This document shows positions 1 to 11,900 of a DNA stretch of 64,000 nucleotides, one piece after another. A program made the position numbers and the translations under genes. The number at the start of each line of letters is the position of its first letter. The stretch's first letter is position 1. Source of the DNA: Symsagittifera roscoffensis (taxonomy: Eukaryota; Xenacoelomorpha; Acoela; Convolutidae); assembly GCF_963678635.1 (NCBI RefSeq), contig NC_087070.1, positions 25,786,007 to 25,850,006 on the forward strand, in the 5' to 3' direction. Below the pieces are notes generated by a model, which was given only the letters and a program-made list of their open reading frames with translations, did no database searches and was not told where the DNA came from.

Positions 1-1700
1 CTATAATTAAAACTTACCCTATGCATTTGAAGAATTCTGTAGATCAACTCTGAATAGATATCAAAAAACCATTAACTTTGACTATGGAATAGTTGCCGCA
101 TGTGAATGCAATTTGAAAGCAATATAAAATAAATCGTTCAAAATTAAATTGCGATCAAAGCTTAAACGAGCAGAATTACATTTGACTAATTTGCAATTGC
201 TACGCGTTGCATCTGTTTCTTGAATTAGCAAAAGTCATATCACACCGAGTCCAAATAGCTTAGTGGATAGTGCATGTGTTTTAAAATCAAGAGTTTGAAA
301 GATAAACTTACTTAGAAGTAAGTTTTGAATGAAATTCAAAAATTACTGAAGGTTTGACTAGTTGATCACAAAAAGACTCTGTTCCGGGCAAAGAGGTACT
401 GGGAGGGGGTTGAGGGAAAGAGAAAAGTAATTTTGATGTTGGCCTTGATCGCCTCCCAAAATATCCGACCTCTGGGACGCCGAAAGCCTCAAAAATTAAA
501 TATTGTCTGGCAAATCAATTGAAATTTTGAAAATTTCACTAAATTTTATTTTCACTTTAGAATAGCTCAATTGAGCAAGAGAATACAAATAAATTATGAT
601 AATCTTTATTGAATCTCTTTACATTGTTTGTTACTCGTTCTTTCATTGCTCGGTACTTGTTACAACTGGGATTGTTATTTCTCCCCACGGTCCTAAGAAT
701 ATTGAATTTTTTGTTGGCTGCATCGAGTTTGACTTGGTTCAGGAAGTATGAATAGAAGAATGACTTCCTTGAATGACTTCCTTCACGGCGTTTGTTCTTT
801 CTACCAGGCCAGCTGCAGCTTCTTTTTGAGTGGTTCCACAAAATTAACGGAAATAATGGCTCTCAGTTGTTGCGGCCTTTTGTCTCCCCTTTGCTGTAGC
901 TTTTTTTTGAAAGGGGCAACCTCATCCAGCTTTTCACTAATAGTTTCATCTAGCTCAAAGCGATCAGCAACTTTCTCAATTTCTTCGAATACTTGATCAA
1001 ACCCAACAATAACCTTGTCAATTGATACAAAACTTATCACAGGATTGAGTCGTAGTGCCAAATTGAGCACATGGTTGCTTCCGTACAATCATTGCAAACC
1101 GACTTCGATAATTTTGCGATAAAAGGCTTGAGTTAGATAAAAGTAGCATACTTTAATGTGCTCCGGGGTAGTGAGAAGAAAACGCGTATAGTTGGGCTTG
1201 GCATTTTGCGTAGGCTGTGACAAAGGCTAAGAAACTTCTGGTAGGTATGCTCTCGTAAATAATAGAATACACAGAATGAAACAGTTTTTGCATTCATTCT
1301 ATCCTTAATTGTGAAAATTGCGGAATAAAGCAAAACGCTAGATTGCGTCTTCACAACAATTAGCTTGATTTTGCAACTCAATTGAGTCCCAAAAGCTGCC
1401 CTTAAATGAGTTAACACATGCAGGTTAAAAATATATAACTCGGTATGTAATTAGTACATAAAAAGAAAAAACTAATTGCGACAAAAATGAGCTTAAGATA
1501 TAGTAGCTTAGGGTGAGTTGGAAAATAGGGTAAACTGGCAGTTCAGGATAACTCTCAGAGCAGTATTTGCTTCCTTTTATTTTTTTTTAATTCACGATAG
1601 CAATTATTCGCGTTAAGAGGTTATTAATATTCTTATTTACCTTGCGATAAGCAATGGTATTACAATCGGGTACTAGACTTTTCCCCCTAAACAACTTGGT
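1..1700. other. Intergenic AT-rich DNA, no gene recognised
   Basis: No coding exon is recognisable on either strand; the short open frames have biased, low-complexity composition and no known motif. A weak tRNA-like pair of internal promoter boxes lies at about 255-320 (TAGCTTAGTGGATAGTGC followed by AGTTTGAAAGA), which could be a decayed SINE head. A phrase beginning ATCGGGTACTAGAC at about 1665 recurs near 6533 and 6673, so part of this stretch is dispersed repeat. Confidence 0.5.
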
Positions 1701-1773
1701 CCACGGGACTCATTCGACTCCTGATGTACCTTGGTTCATAATGAATGCAAATTATGTAGTGCCTCTTGCACAC

Positions 1774-1846
1774 TTAGCGTGGTGATAACGTATACACCTG
1801 GGACGGCAAAGGTTCTGGGTTCGAATCTGACCAAGACCAGTTTTTT
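1774..1846 (+). repeat. tRNA-derived SINE head (A and B boxes)
   Basis: An A-box-like stretch (TTAGCGTGGTGATAACG) is followed about 35 bases on by a good B box (GGTTCTGGGTTCGAATCTG) and then a run of seven T at 1841-1847, the expected pol III terminator. The spacing is that of a tRNA gene, but no acceptor-stem pairing or clean cloverleaf can be drawn, so I read it as a SINE head rather than a tRNA gene. Confidence 0.45.
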
Positions 1847-2261
1847 TCAAGCGTTAAATATTCCGGATCAAAAAATTTGGGCCTAATATGTGCCCGCTTA
1901 TATTTTTCTGGATTAGTTGACACATCTAAGAATTGTTTATTTAAGCTGTAAACAATTTTCACCGCAGTTGCCCTTAGCATTTTAAAAGTCCGGCCGAATC
2001 GAAATTTATTTTTCACATTGGTTTTAATTTTACCAGCTGATTTTTTTTCTTCCTTATTAAAGAAGACTTAGTGGCCTTTCATTGCGCCGTTACGATCGAA
2101 AAAAAATTTTGAGCGCGTCTTTGTGTTCTGAGGAGAAAAGGGACTTAAATTTTAATTAGAGTTTTTTGAATTTCTTTCGGCATGAATGGTTTCTGCTCAG
2201 GTATTTTCGGCTGTTTTACCGCGGGGTGTGGATTATAAATTCAAATCGAATCAACCAAACG

Positions 2262-2498
2262 GCGCATCTGGCGTAGAGGTTTAACAACAGCTTGAGACGG
2301 CAAAGGCTTGTGGTTTGAATCAGGTCGGTTCCTTTTTTGCAAGCTAGATTTTTTGTGCTTTTTCGGACCGTCGTTGTCTGTTTGTTTTTGTCGGCTTGAT
2401 TCCTGTAGCTTTATGCTTTTTTCAAAGTTGATGTAAGTCTCATGCTTGAGACGACACAGCCCAGGTGTTCGGTTCCAGTTGAGACCTGTTTTTTTTTG
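2262..2498 (+). repeat. Two adjacent tRNA-like SINE heads
   Basis: The first head has an A-box-like TGGCGTAGAGGTTTAAC at about 2269 and a B-box-like GTGGTTTGAATCAGG at about 2310, ending in six T. Its middle (GAGACGGCAAAGG) resembles the head at 1800 (GGGACGGCAAAGG), so both belong to one family. A second, weaker head lies at about 2431-2498 (ATGTAAGTCTCATGC, then TTCGGTTCCAGTTGAG and nine T). The arrangement looks dimeric or nested. Confidence 0.4.
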
Positions 2499-2954
2499 CA
2501 AAGAGAAAGTTTTGGCTAATTTAGATTACTGTCTACCTGCTTTTTTGTCCGCTTAGTTCCGCATAAAAGATTTGCCTTCTTCATAGCATTCTCAAAGCTC
2601 GTTGTAAAGTTTGTAATGGTGCAGGCAATTTTGAGCTGTTGTTGCAAATTCTATTGACTAAAACAATCTTTGAAGTTTTTTTGCTATTCGATTTTTATCA
2701 TAGTCGTTCAGATTTGTATCGCAAAAAATTCGAAGCTCAGCTTCGACTCCGTGAATGATTTTTGTCATTAGAAACACACAATTCTCACGAATCATCTCTC
2801 ATTTCACCGAAGCCTTTTTTGCGATAGGCAGTAACACTTAGCCGAACTCTGATACTACCTTTAATTGAGCTGGCTTAATTTTTTATTCCATGCTTTTTTT
2901 GAGGTTAATCGAATTCTTACTGCATTTTGAGCTGTACAAGCTAATCTAGTGCTA

Positions 2955-3330
2955 AAAAAAGTATCCGGATAAAACAAATAGAACTGATTTTTTTACTAAT
3001 TGTTCTCAAGTCGGGTTAAATTTAGACAAAAAAGATCGAAAATAGCCTAGAATTTAACCAGAACTTTTATGTTGCAAAAAAAGGACGAAAATAGCCTAGA
3101 GTTTATACCAGAATTTTTATGGTGCAATTTTTTTTCGCGAATGTTGGACTCAGAATTATCAGATTAAAACGGCTCACTTCTTTTGGTTCAAGGTTAAGCA
3201 AACGTGGCGTCTGAAACCAAACGAAATGAATTGTTTTAGAAGTTGCATTTTGTCCAAATTTTGCAGTAAAAGGTATCCTTAAAATCTCGTTAAATTCCAA
3301 GCAACTTTTGTCCTGATTTTTTTCGATCTA
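2955..3330 (+). repeat. Dispersed repeat, copy 1 (relative at 9905-10080)
   Basis: The order of short blocks here (TATCCGGATAAAAC, TTCTCAAGTCGGGTT, TTTAGACAAAAAA, GGTGCAATTTTTTTTCGCGAA) is repeated at about 9910-10045 (TATCCGGACAAAACGC, TTCTCAAATTGGGTT, TTTGGACAAAAAACG, TGTGCAATTTCTTTTTCGAAA). No open frame spans it, so it is probably an old non-autonomous element. Confidence 0.5.
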
Positions 3331-5917
3331 AATTTAACCCAATAGAAATTTTTTTTTTAAAGTTTCAGTTTTATTCGATTTATCCGATTCAAATCACGGC
3401 TGTCCCAGCGTGTTTAGCTCAAAATGCAGTGAAAGTTCGATAAACTGCAAAAAATGCAGGAATAACAATCCAACCTGCTATAGCAAAAAGATTGGATTCA
3501 AAAGCATTTTTGTCGTTGGAAATGAGAGATTATTCTTAAAAAACACCCTTTGTATCTCTTGTTGCTATCTGATCTCAGACGTTCTTGACTACTCATCGGA
3601 GAAGTAGTATGAATATGATATTTTCTAAGGGCACTATCCACTGCTTTTGCTTGAGCCGAATAATTTGTCTGCTGAGTCATTATGCGTGTTACTGATCAAT
3701 CATTGATCGATCTCCAGACGATTAAATGAACTCATCTTGCTTGATGATCATTTTGTTAATTACACAAGCAAACATTTGTAATAGTACGAGCTCATTTTCT
3801 CCAACCTCAGTCGGACACTTTTGAGCTTACATTTCGGTTATAATTCAGTATGTCTGTTGTGTGCTGCTCAAATTCTTCTTGGAAAGAGATTAAGTAGATT
3901 GTTTCATCCGCTTTATTAACTATTCATTGCTGCCTTGGTTGCTTTATACTTCTAGTTACATTTTCCAGCCTAAGTCGCAAATTTTTGTGTTAAATATCGG
4001 TATTTTAATGTATATATGAAATAAATCTGCGCTGAAGTTCATTCGACGCTGAGTATAATAACACTGGCTATTTTGATTGTCCCGACTACGAAGAAAAGTA
4101 TTGTATATTTTAGTCGGTCTAGTTTTTTTGTCAGTTAATTTTTGAACCATCTGTATTTAAAAGGTTTTTTGTTTTATCTGATTTGATATTTCTATATTTT
4201 TTTGGTGACTAGTCAAAATGAGTTTCAAAATATAAGCCGAATTTTTAACAGTCCCGTTTTGTATTTGCTCGCCATTTTATAAGGTGCAGCTTCGCTTTTT
4301 GTAATTTTTTTACGTAGCAGGTATGGCATCTGCAAAATTGGGTTAGTGTAAACCGGCATATTGATGAAAGGGACAAAATTTGTTTCCAAATAGCATTCAA
4401 CATTAGATTGCTACATTTACGTTAAGCGTGTTACAGAGCCGAAAAATTTAGGTTCTAGATTAGCTTAAAGTTTGCTGATGAATTACATTGGCCATGATGA
4501 AATACGAGAAAAGGATAATATTCACCCAGCAATGGTAAGTAGCGACCACTTGCTCCGATTAAATTTGACATAGAGTTATAGTGCGCGTAATAAAATTGCT
4601 GAAAATTTTTTTTCGGCTCTTGAAATGTGTGGCTATTTGGGAACTCGCATAATTGAGTGAGTTTTTTTCAAAGTGGATTATAATTGGCTGAAACGAGTCT
4701 CATAATTGTTGACGTTGTATCTATATGCCGTTTGTAGCGGTCGGTTGTAGCGGCCGTTTTTAGGAAGAAATATCAGCAAGTGAAGATATCTCTCATCGCT
4801 ATCATAGTCCAAGTGCTAATTGCTACATTTTGATATTTATGGTGCTTCATCCTATTTGTGTCCGCTTATCAGCCTTCCTTGGTGCTCTTAATTGTCTGGA
4901 AATGACAGAGCTTGATACGGAAATTCTTGGACGGAGCAGATATCATCCAACGGAATCATGAGTCGGTTTTCAGCTTCTTGACCTATTTCTAAGCATTCAT
5001 TACATTTTAAGTAATAAAATTCGACTTTTTCCATTACATTTTCAAGAAAATGATAAAATTGAATATGCTTCTTAATTATTTTAGAAGGTTTCTGCTTGTG
5101 CAAATGAATGCAGAATTGAGCCCGCTGATTTTGCGTTTTTTTTCATCTGATTAATCTTATCCTTTTCTCTGAATTGGATTTGGGTCTGACACTCACCTAC
5201 GAATTTCTGGTGGAATTTTTGGTAACTTTTATTATTCACAGTTTTTCTTTCAAATGTAATTTCAAGTAATTCGAATTTTTGGTGTTCGAAAACTGCTGTA
5301 CGATGACTTTTGTTCTGTAGCTGTAGTTAGCAAACCTTGAACAATTATTTGAAAAGGTATGTTGTCAATTTCCTTGTCAATTCGATCGGAATTTTTTTTT
5401 TCAAGTTAATTATCTGATTCATTTTAATTAAAGAACGGACCTTGCGAAAAGCGCTTATCGAAAAAAAAACTTCCATAGGGTTTGTTTTGAATGCCTATTT
5501 TATCAGAGGACAAAGACTCCTCATCAAAAATAACTTTCAATGAACCTTATGCCGTTTATTATTTATCGTGGCAATACAATGGTCAATTTACTTGTTGTTT
5601 TTTTGTTTCAAAATGAATACATTTTTTCCATTAAAGAATAGGACAAAATTCAGTTAAATAGCATCGGGAAAAAATTAACTAGCTAAAATTTTTGAATCCA
5701 TGCAATTGGTAATCAATTTTTGAGGAAATTGATATGCTGTTGTGTCAATGCTTTATGGAGGGAGGGACACTTAAAAGTTAATCCTATTGGTCATAGCATG
5801 CCACCAATCTGAGCTCGGAGAGGAAATTTAAGCAATATTGACATAACTGAAATCTTCCATTTTATTTCAGGACAAATGTTCCTGTTTGATTGACGAAGTA
5901 CTGCGTTTAAGTTGGAA
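3331..5917. other. Intergenic AT-rich DNA upstream of POLR3F
   Basis: No exon is recognisable. Small dispersed blocks occur, including the phrase CCTAAGTCGCAAATTTTTGTG at about 3967, which recurs near 6869 and 11045, and a GCAGCTTCGC block at 4286. A good splice acceptor (TTTTATTTCAG) ends at about 5870, 48 bases before the POLR3F start codon, so the gene may have a 5' untranslated exon somewhere in this stretch. I see no convincing core promoter. Confidence 0.4.
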
Positions 5918-8900
5918 ATGGTTTCAAACAATGAGAAACCAGCAGTGAAGCAGGAGCCGGGACTATTCTCAGTCGAAATCGAAGACAGATTGCTAGCTCT
6001 ATGTAAAGAGGCAGCCGATGACGGAATCGCACAGGAACGCATCATCATCCAACGGTGCTAAAAAATGTTTAAAATTTTGTTAGCAGAAGGGTTAATTCGC
6101 GGAGACTCGTTGATTGACACTTAAAAATTTCCCTCGAATTATTTATCCCAAATTTCAGACCCTCATAACTAATTCAATTTATGTCACATGTAAAGTTCTG
6201 GTGAAAATGTATACCATATTGCAGCAATAGATGATAAATATAAAAATTAGCAATATCGGTTACCGTGAATTCAACAAAGAGTCGCTGGGTCTATTTAACA
6301 ATTTACACCACTTTCAAGATAAAGTAGATTAAATTAGTCGAATTTTCGACCTATCAGAATTCAGCGAAATTCGAATTATAAATAGAAAGCTCTAGTGCTA
6401 ATTTACTCCTTTTATTTATAGGGGTGGAAATTCTTTACCAGATACCATAGGGAGGATTCAATTGTTAAGCAGATCCCAGTCACTTAAAAAGTCATATTTT
6501 TCACGACAACAACTTGATTGTGGTGTCACTGCAATCGGGTACTAGACTTTTTTTCCTGTAAATGTGGAAATTCTTTACCAGATACCATAGGGAGGATTCA
6601 ATTGTTAAGCAGATCCCAGTCACTTAAAAAGTCATATTTTTCACGACAACAACTTGATTGTGGTGTCACTGCAATCGGGTACTAGACTTTTTTTCCTGTA
6701 AATAACTTTGTTCACCGGACTCTTGTGGACTTAGTTCCTGGAAGCCTCTTTTAGCAATAAATTTACTGCATTTTTTGCATGTTTGCCTTTTAAATATCTG
6801 TCCTATTTGAAATTTGTTTTTACACCAGCAAAGCTTGTGTGATAACATGAACTCTCTTTTTTTCCAACCTAAGTCGCAAATCTTAGTGTTTATTTGGAAA
6901 AGTTCATTTTGATCAATAACCAGTTATTAAGTACAGCGAATGCTAAGGATATTAACACAGGCTATTAGATTACAAATAGCACATTAGCTTCAAGGTATCA
7001 TGAATCTGCAGCGTGGAGGTAGGGAATGAGACCATCAACAAAAAAAGAGGGTTCGAACTTGGACTGCGTCGGATGTTTTTTTAATGTTTGAATGAACTTT
7101 TTCGTATACTAGCTAAATGCGTCCGCTCTATAAATTGAGGCATGTTAGTTGGTATTTTTTTTCAAATTGACTCGTACTGCTAATGCGCCATAATTGGTGT
7201 GCGTCACTTAGCAAATATGTAGACTCATAGTTGGCGTATATCATTTAGGAAATTTTGTAGACTCAAAGTTTTACTCATTCAGTTTCATGCAGTAGCGTTA
7301 TCGGTCATATTTTTTGCTTGTGTATGCGAAGTGCAACTTCGCCTCTGTGTACAAAAATTAGTGTACGGACTAATTAGACTGCGGCAACCATGTTAGGTCG
7401 CCATTTGTAACCTTATAAAACCTTTCATGATACTATGAACTAGATGCTTACTTGTGCTGGGGGAGTGAATTTTGTAAATGCGCACTCAGTGCCAAAATGC
7501 TAGTTTTGAGAAGGTAAAACAGCAATTTTGATAATCGACCCAGAATATATTTAAAGGCGGCATGGCATGTTCAAGCTCTTTTAACGGATTATCTTTTAAC
7601 TCAGCTTTTTTCACGTTTAAAATATATCATATATTGCAATGCAGAAGAGTTTTTTCGATTTTCCAGTTTGAGTACAGTGTTTACTTCTCTACATTTGAAA
7701 TTAGTTACTCAAAAATGACAGTATCATCAGTGTTGACTGGCTTCAAGATCAAAAAGAAACCGCAGAATCAAAGCAGGAAGTCGAATCTTTACACGACACG
7801 AAAAAGACGAGATTGTCGATCGCTGCCTGACTATTCAACTCTATCGGACTATTTGGCTGTGGAATTCTAGTTAGAAATGGTGATTGTGGAATTGCTGGAA
7901 TTTTTGGCTCATGTCAGTAAAGAGCAAAGCAAAAGCCGGAGAACATAATGCGCATGGCAGACATTGTGGACACGCTAGCAGTAGATATATATCGACTCCG
8001 AACCAAAACCAACGACAAACTTTTCAAGAGTTTTACAAGATTGAAACTAGAAACTCAAAAGTGGAATGCTGTCAGGATTACCCTAGGGCTTGCAAATATG
8101 AATACCCAAATATTTTTATTTTACGAGATACGAAGTTTTTGTGATTTTTTCCGACAATTTTTTTAAAATTAGTTTTAAAAATTCCGCAAACATTGAAATT
8201 ATCAACCCTATCGTGACTGATGTCAGGTTACTCTCAAGGGTAACCTCCTCCATCAAAAGACGTGTGAGACCAAGAAAGACTTGTTTAGATCGTTGCCTTA
8301 CCCACACTGACCCGCAAGATCGTATTTTATGGAGAGCTGCAGTTCGACAATGCCTGTTGCTGCCATCCCCATCTGATGGGTCACGGACAGCACTATAATC
8401 TAAAATCAAATATTTTGATGATGATTGCGAGATATGTCGTTTTTCATGATTTTTTCAAAGAACATTTAAGATTTTGATTTGAAAAGTTTGAAATTTTCAA
8501 TTCTATGATGCGAGACGCCGCCATGGTTCTTTCAGGCGTTGCAAATTGTGCCTCTAGTTATAACTGTTAAAATCTTTTTATTTCCGAGATATGACGTCTG
8601 TTTTGATTTTATCAAAAAAAAATATTTCCAAGAAATTTTTCATTCAAATTTTTTAAGTTGAAATTCTAACCCCGGTAATTGGGTGCTATCAGTGACCTCT
8701 CAGGGGTTCTAAATCTTGACTGCTTAAATCTTTTCAGTTTTCAAGATATGACGTTTTAAAGATATTTTCAAATAACTTAGATACAAAAAAGAGTGTGGGT
8801 CATTTATTTCGCTGTTTTTTCCATAGTTTTTTGCAGAAGCAGTTTTTCGCTAATCTGGGTGAAGCACCGGAGGTGCGTTAGACGCTAGTAACTTTTAATT

Positions 8901-11900
8901 AGTTTTAAATAACTTTTTCGGCTTTTTTAGTTTACCTTTTTTGGGCTTAATAGTTTTTGGCCTATAATATACCGGCTTAGTGACCTCATGTTATTTCATT
9001 TGACGAATGAATAAAGTTTTTTTGTGTGTGTTTTGAGCGCTAGGGGGACTTAAAAACGTTTTTTAAGTCTTAAGTCTTGTTTTTTTTTCAGCTTGAAGAG
9101 TTTCTCTCAAGAGATTTTCGGCTTTGTTACCGCTTGGTAAATTTTCTTCCCAAGCTTAATTCACATTCTATTGTGGCATGTTTTTCTTTCAGAACTAGCC
9201 TATTCATTTTGATATATCTAGTTTTTTCGACCTTTTGATTTTTTTCGTTAATTGGTAAAAGTTTTGCAAACTGCTAATTTGGTTTAATTGTCGTTAATTG
9301 TTAATGCTACCAGACGCAGAATTTTTTTTTGTTTTACATAACGTATAGGGGATAAAATGAAAAACATTTTTCGATTATTTTCTCAATTTTTCGTCGACGT
9401 TAAAAAGTATTCGAAGCGTTCAGGGCTTCGTCATAATAAAAGCAGTTCCTTTCACAAAGTTTTTTTTTCAAATATATTTAATGTTTGGTAGGAAATTTCA
9501 ATAACAAAAGAGCATCCAATAAACGAATTGCAAATGGTGCAGTCAAATAACAAAGTGCAACAACGCAGAAATTTGAAAACAATACTGATTGGGGAGTTGT
9601 ACGAAAAAGTCCCATGTGTAAAATTTTTGTTCCCCATGTGCGGGTATGCAGTGAACGTTTTGTCTTATTTATGAATTTTGAATAGAGTTGCTTTTGAAAA
9701 TCTGTTTTGTTTTCTGTTTCCTGACTTAAGTAACATTCTTCAACTTTTTCTCGCCTTGGTTTTTGTGTTCCTTATCTATTTATTGATAAGGAAAAGCCCT
9801 CAGTTCCAAATCTTTCGAAATTCTTTAAACCATGAGTTCGTTATAAGCGCTGCAAGAAGTCGTGAATAACTGAATTGAAGATGCATAAATAAACTGTGCT
9901 GGTTTAAATTATCCGGACAAAACGCATAAAACTTGAAATTTAAAACGTGTTTTTCTCAAATTGGGTTGATTTGGACAAAAAACGATGAAGACAAAACTTG
10001 CTTAGAATATTTGCTGAATTGATATTGTGCAATTTCTTTTTCGAAATTCGGGTCCAAAATTTTACCCCAAAAACTAAATTTTTTTGGCTGTTTAGTCAAT
10101 AAAAAATTATGCTGTAACTTCCGAGAGAATTACTGACAAAATTATATCAAAGTGAGCCTCTTATAGAGCCCAACAAAGTTCAAAAATTTTTTCGCACATC
10201 GTATTTTCTCAAAAGGTAGCCGCCCCGGTTATAAGTTGCATTAGTTCATCAATTAAAACTTTGAGATAGGCCTTCAAATAAAAGACGCACTTCTTCGACA
10301 TTTCGAAAAAATCAAAAAGTGATTGAATCAAGTTAACTTACAAATTAATTGAATCATTTCAACTTCGAAGAAAAATGAAATAATTTTGCTTTATTACACT
10401 TACGAAGCAAAAGGTATCGCCATCTATCACAATTTAAAAATTAAGATACCCCTCTTATAAAGGACCTCATTTGAAAGAATTTTTAAAACCAGATTAATTT
10501 TTTAAAAGACGGGGCTCTTAATCGAGAGATATGGTAGACTTATTTTTGAATGAGAGAACGCGAAACATGAGAAATTATTCGGTTTAGAATACTTAAATAA
10601 AAATGACTGATTGGATGATTGTGTGAAATGAATGCAAATATAGGATGTCATCTGTGAACGAATGACAGAGTGTGCACCTGTGCAAGTGCTGTCGACTGTG
10701 AACAAACTACTGGCCAAAGGACATCTGCAACTCCTTCAGAATGCGGAAGGAGACATCATATACAAGTACAAGGTAGATTTGCTTTCCTTTTAAGAAAGAG
10801 AACCTGAGTTTGTCATTAGACTCTCGCGGTGAGTCGAACTACAAAATACGGCCTGAAACTGTGGAAGATCGCTGTGCGAATCGTTTAATTTATCAAGCGC
10901 ATCCAGAAGCGACACTGGATTCACATCAATGAAGCAAGAGTCCACCACTACAACACGCAACCTGGTCGATAGATGTACTGAAAAAGCACGATAGCTTTAT
11001 TACACTTGCGAAGCAAAACATATAAGTACGAATATTTTTTCCAACCTAGTCGCAAATAAAAGTGCTACTTTTGGTAGCACTTCCGAATCGGTAGCTGCGG
11101 TAGCAGTGTATTAACATGTGCTTTGACTTTTGCTTAGTAAAAGTTAACACAGCTGATGCATTTTTAATTCATCAAATGACCGAAAAAAGTTATTTGTTGC
11201 AAACAGCAGTACAATGATAAAATGCTCGATTTCAGAAAATTCCCAACTCAATGTATCTCGCAGTTTTTTTGAAATGCAAAATGCATAGTTTGGCTTAATG
11301 CTTTCCAATTTATTACATGCTAAATTGTGTTTTTTTTGTATTTGTTGCAACTTCTGCTGCATCAAATTGGCAGTCTATTTGCATATGTAGCTGCGTTGTT
11401 TGTGGCTAGTTTTTTTTGGATTTTAAGCATCCGTGGTTAGTGAGTGAGACTCAGATTTGCTAGAGAGCAGAATCGAATCCGACACGTAGTCGAGTTTTCG
11501 CTAATTCGAGGCTTATTTCTACTTTTTCTTGATAGCGCTGCTTTTTGGTCGTGTTCTCGCAAGTGATTGCGAAGCGCAGCTTCGCCTCTGTGTCAGAATT
11601 TGAACTCCAGACTAATCAGTGTGACTTCATCTTGGTTCATGTCTCGGCCAAAAAGCTGGATTCATAATCATGATAACAATGCGAGCGTTCTTCTTCTGAA
11701 AGAGACATGTCTACAATGAAAAGGACCTGACGGAGTGCTCTCGCGCATTGAAATAGAAAATGATTCTCAAGAATCTTCACACAATTGAAAAGCAGATGTT
11801 GGCGCTGATCAGGGGAGGCGTGCCTGCTGACTCCCATGTTTTAAGATCGGCTAAAACTTTCCCGTCAGCAGGCTATATTTTAAAATAAGGAATAGATTTT

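Noticed and set aside
4888-5103. 71-codon minus-strand open frame
   Set aside because: A pair of cysteines alone is not enough; no conserved motif, and the surroundings are non-coding.
1774-7083. Possible tRNA genes
   Set aside because: B boxes are present but no acceptor stem, anticodon stem or complete cloverleaf can be formed.
7562-8409. Overlapping open frames on both strands at 7.5-8.4 kb
   Set aside because: They lie in POLR3F intron 1, partly in the diverged satellite-like array, and have no motif or supporting splice sites.
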